Assembly (NCBI GenBank): GCA_035538335.1
Contig: DATLKN010000036.1
Coordinates: forward strand, 1-64,000
DNA from: AP-15 sp035538335
GTDB taxonomy: Bacteria > Pseudomonadota > Alphaproteobacteria > ATCC43930 > CGMCC-115725
Length of the DNA: 64,000 nt
Direction: 5' to 3'
Shown here: positions 61,570-64,000 of the stretch, piece by piece
Position numbering within the stretch: the stretch's first letter is position 1
Layout of the letters: every line of letters starts with the position of its first letter
The notes under the pieces: generated by a model
The model's database searches: none
Told to the model about the DNA's origin: nothing
What the model saw: the letters and a program-made list of their open reading frames with translations, nothing else
Made by a program: the position numbers and the translations under genes

Positions 61570-63894
61570 CTATCGCAACAGCGCCCGGATCCGCTGCGGC
61601 GTCGCCGGCAGCCGCGTCACCGCGCCGCGCAGGCCGATCGCCTCGTCGATCGCCGCCGCAATGGCGGCGCCGACCCCGGTGATGCCGCCCTCGCCGACGC
61701 TCTTGATGCCGAGCGGGTTCAAGGGGCTCGGCGCGTCCTCGGTCAGGAGTACCTCGACGGCGGGGATTTCGCGCGCGCCCGGCAAAAGATAATCGGCGAA
61801 GGTGACGGAAAGCGGCTCGCCGCGCGCGTCGTAGCGGAATTCCTCGTAGAGCGCGCCGCCGAGACCCTGCGCGAAGCCGCCGAGCAGCTGCCCCTCGGCC
61901 AGCATCGGATTGACCGACCGGCCGATGTCGTAGGCCAGGAGATAGCGCTCGACGACCGCTTCTCCCGTCTCGGCGTCGATGCGTACGACGCCGATCTGCA
62001 CGCCGTAGGCATAGGTCATGTGCTCGGCGCGGAACCAGCCCTCGGCTGCGAGGCCGGGGTCGCGCTCGCCGAGCGTCGGGGAGTCGGGGGCGAGATGGCG
62101 GGCGATCTCGGCGAGGCTGACCGAGGCGCCCTCGGGCCTGCCGCGATGCACGACGCCGCCGTCGACGATGTCGAGCGCCTCGGCGTTCGCCTGCAGCAGC
62201 GCGGCCGCCATGTCGAGCGCCTTGGCGCGCACCTTCAGCGCCGCCGCGTAGGTGGCGCCGCCGGTCATCACCGTGGCGCGCGAGGCATGCGCGCCGACAC
62301 CGTATTGGATGCGGTCGGTCTGCCCCGCGACGACGCGCACGCGGCGATAGTCGAGGCCGAGCGTCCCGGCGCAGATCTGCGCCATCGCCGTGGCAAACCC
62401 CTGGCCGACCGCCGAGCCGCCGGTCACCAATTCGACCGCGCCCGTCGCATCGATGCTGACGCGGGCGCCGTCCATCGGTCCGAGGCCGCCCTTCTCGACA
62501 AAGACCGCGAGGCCGGAGCCGACGAGTTCGCCCGCATCACGCCGGCGGCGAAGCTCGCCCTGCAGTTCCGCCCAGCCGATCCGTTCGAGGGCGCTGTCGA
62601 GCAGCCGCGCATAGTCGCCGGAATCGTACACGACCTCGGTGCCGAGCGCCTTCAGCGCCCGGCGATAGGGCATCTCGGCGGCGGCGATCAGGTTGCGCCG
62701 CCGCACCGTCACGCGATCGAGGCCGAGCCGGTCGGCGACCGCATCGACCAGCCGCTCGCGCACGAAGGTGCCCTCGTACCGTCCCGGCGAGCGGTAGGTC
62801 GCGGCCGGCGTCTTGTTGGTCAGCCGGAAACGGCCGAGGCTGCGATAGGCGGGGATGCGGTAGGGCCCGGGCAGCATCGCGGCGGTCATTTCCACGACGC
62901 GGGTGCCGTGGGTCCGTATATAGGCCCCCTGGTCGAGCCAGAATTCATCGTCGAGCGCCAGGATGCGGCCCTCGGCATCGACCGCGGCGCGGGCCCGATG
63001 GCGCTGCTCGCGCGAATGATTGGCGGCCATCAGGTGCTCGCGCCGGTCCTCGATCCATTTGACCGGGCGGCCCAATCGCATCGCGGCGGCGCAGACGAGA
63101 AAATCCTCGGGGTAGAGTTCGCCGCGGATGCCGAAGCCGCCGCCGGTATGGCCTTCCTTCAGGACGACCGCGCTCGCGCTGCGGCCAAAGGCGCGCGCGA
63201 GGCCGTCGCGGTTGCGGTGCGGCACCTTGGCCGCGCCGTAGAGTTCGAGCACGTCGCGGCCGGCGTCGAAGCGGGCGAGAGCGCCGCGCGTCTCGAGCGG
63301 CACGCCGCTGTGCCGTCCGATGGCGAGATCGAGCTCGACGACCGCATGGGCCGAGGCGAAAGCCGCCTCGATATCGCCGTAGCCGGCGCGCAGTACGCTC
63401 GCCTCGGTCGACAGGCCCGGTGCGAAATTATCCGCAGGCGCGCTCGCGTCGAGGGTCGGCGGCAGCTCGTCCGCCGCGACCGACACCAGTTCGGCGGCGT
63501 CCTCGGCGAGATACGGGTCGGCCGCGAACACCGCCGCGACCGGCTCGCCGACATAGCGCAGCCGCTCCTGCGCCAAAATCGGCTGGCGGTAGGGGCGCAA
63601 GGCGTCCGCGGCCGGATCGCGGAAATCGATCGGCGGCAGGTCGGCGATGTCCGCCGCCGTCCATACCGCGACGACCCCGGGCGCGTCCCGCGCCGCCGCC
63701 GTCTCGATGTGGCGCAAGACGGCATTGGCGTAGGGCGAGCGCACGACGCGCATGTGCAGTTGGTGGGGAAAGCCGAGATCGCCGACGAAACTGCCGCGCC
63801 CCTCGAGCAGCGGCGGGTCTTCGAGCCGCGGCAGCGCGCGCCCGATGCTGCTCGAGGCAACGTGCGGCAACGGCATCGCGGGCGCGGGCTTCAC
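61570..63894 (-). CDS. Xanthine dehydrogenase-family molybdopterin-binding subunit
   Basis: A 774-residue large subunit of the molybdenum hydroxylase family (XdhB/CoxL type). N-terminal IGRALPRLEDPPLLEGRGSFVGD, HTGGGFGIRGELYPED (pterin binding), TYRSPGRYEGTFVRER and the catalytic GEGG (734-737, Glu735) are clear, and the CODH-specific Cys loop is absent. It hydroxylates an aldehyde, N-heterocycle or acid. The FAD and 2Fe-2S partner genes are not beside it in the window; they could lie further along. Start is a GTG that matches a leaderless promoter; an ATG six codons later is possible. Confidence 0.88.
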   Translation of the reverse strand: MKPAPAMPLPHVASSSIGRALPRLEDPPLLEGRGSFVGDLGFPHQLHMRVVRSPYANAVLRHIETAAARDAPGVVAVWTAADIADLPPIDFRDPAADALRPYRQPILAQERLRYVGEPVAAVFAADPYLAEDAAELVSVAADELPPTLDASAPADNFAPGLSTEASVLRAGYGDIEAAFASAHAVVELDLAIGRHSGVPLETRGALARFDAGRDVLELYGAAKVPHRNRDGLARAFGRSASAVVLKEGHTGGGFGIRGELYPEDFLVCAAAMRLGRPVKWIEDRREHLMAANHSREQRHRARAAVDAEGRILALDDEFWLDQGAYIRTHGTRVVEMTAAMLPGPYRIPAYRSLGRFRLTNKTPAATYRSPGRYEGTFVRERLVDAVADRLGLDRVTVRRRNLIAAAEMPYRRALKALGTEVVYDSGDYARLLDSALERIGWAELQGELRRRRDAGELVGSGLAVFVEKGGLGPMDGARVSIDATGAVELVTGGSAVGQGFATAMAQICAGTLGLDYRRVRVVAGQTDRIQYGVGAHASRATVMTGGATYAAALKVRAKALDMAAALLQANAEALDIVDGGVVHRGRPEGASVSLAEIARHLAPDSPTLGERDPGLAAEGWFRAEHMTYAYGVQIGVVRIDAETGEAVVERYLLAYDIGRSVNPMLAEGQLLGGFAQGLGGALYEEFRYDARGEPLSVTFADYLLPGAREIPAVEVLLTEDAPSPLNPLGIKSVGEGGITGVGAAIAAAIDEAIGLRGAVTRLPATPQRIRALLR

Positions 63895-63900
63895 CGCCGC

Positions 63901-63927
63901 ACTATAGCAGAGCCGCGCTATAGCAGA
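63901..63927 (-). promoter_or_regulatory. Duplicated extended -10 before the molybdenum subunit gene
   Basis: On the minus strand TGCTATAGT (63901-63909) is an extended -10 box ending six bases before the GTG, so the transcript would be leaderless. The word CTATAGCAGA occurs twice (63902-63911 and 63918-63927, plus strand), giving a second TGCTATAG box 16 bp upstream. No good -35 is visible, as expected for extended -10 promoters. Confidence 0.4.
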
Positions 63928-63987
63928 TGCAGGTCGATTGCGGGTGACCCCGGCCGCGCCCGTCGCGTAAAGTCGCAGCCTCGCCGC

Positions 63988-63994
63988 AGGGAGG
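63988..63994 (+). promoter_or_regulatory. Ribosome site of a gene starting beyond the window
   Basis: AGGGAGG ends six bases before the window edge, so a plus-strand gene divergent from the molybdenum-subunit operon probably begins at or just after position 64001. Its product cannot be seen. Confidence 0.5.
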
Positions 63995-64000
63995 AACGCC

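Overview
The window is GC-rich, densely packed bacterial chromosome, by eye near 70% GC apart from a few AT-richer patches. The gene families (hydantoinase A/B, LLM flavin oxidoreductases, DUF2066, DUF1326, CDC48-type AAA ATPase, HlyIII, KirBac) and the several families of palindromic intergenic repeats suit a soil-type alphaproteobacterium, most likely Hyphomicrobiales (Rhizobiales) or Rhodospirillales. No rRNA, tRNA, CRISPR array or recognisable IS transposase was seen.

Layout. 0-9 kb: an epimerase, a DHA2 drug transporter paired with an NHL beta-propeller, a GIY-YIG nuclease gene bracketed by inverted REP-like repeats, a cyclase-family hydrolase, a CDC48-like ATPase, an SDR with a replaced catalytic Tyr/Lys, and a PIN/AbrB toxin-antitoxin pair. 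9-17 kb (minus): FAD-linked oxidase, aldo/keto reductase, LLM oxidoreductase and hydantoinase/oxoprolinase A and B, separated by REP doublets. 17-21.7 kb: Sua5, an orphan ParA, a divergent LysR/pirin pair with a palindromic operator candidate, and a DUF5996 protein. 21.7-26.3 kb: a tight operon of EmrA-like and EmrB-like efflux proteins, a KirBac potassium channel and a second NHL propeller. 26.4-28.9 kb: an AT-richer accessory patch with an OLD/PARIS-like AAA-TOPRIM protein and the decayed remains of an MNT/HEPN toxin-antitoxin pair.

29-37 kb (minus): a long co-directional set of hydrolases and oxidoreductases: two sister alpha/beta hydrolases with Cys nucleophiles around a DUF2066 protein, a deazaflavin-type oxidoreductase, an amidohydrolase, an S10 carboxypeptidase, an LLM oxidoreductase and an alpha/beta hydrolase. 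37-39 kb: VOC protein, L,D-transpeptidase, HlyIII. 39.4-45.2 kb: a four-gene cyclic-di-GMP signalling operon (PAS-HD-GYP, CpaE-like ATPase, MASE4 hybrid kinase, REC-EAL). 45-52 kb: amidase with a small partner, SDR, phytanoyl-CoA dioxygenase-type oxygenase, a DRL-like oxidoreductase, a class III cyclase and an SRPBCC protein. 52-64 kb: katG, then acyl-CoA type catabolic genes (two acyl-CoA ligases, an enoyl-CoA hydratase, a quinone-reductase-like enzyme, a class II aldolase and a xanthine-dehydrogenase-type molybdenum subunit).

The overall picture is a metabolic generalist region rich in hydrolases and oxidoreductases for small organic acids and amides. The observations most worth follow-up are the GIY-YIG gene embedded between REP repeats beside REPIN-like doublets of the same family, the AAA-TOPRIM gene next to a broken MNT/HEPN pair, and the dual-phosphodiesterase operon carrying a CpaE-like ATPase away from any pilus locus.
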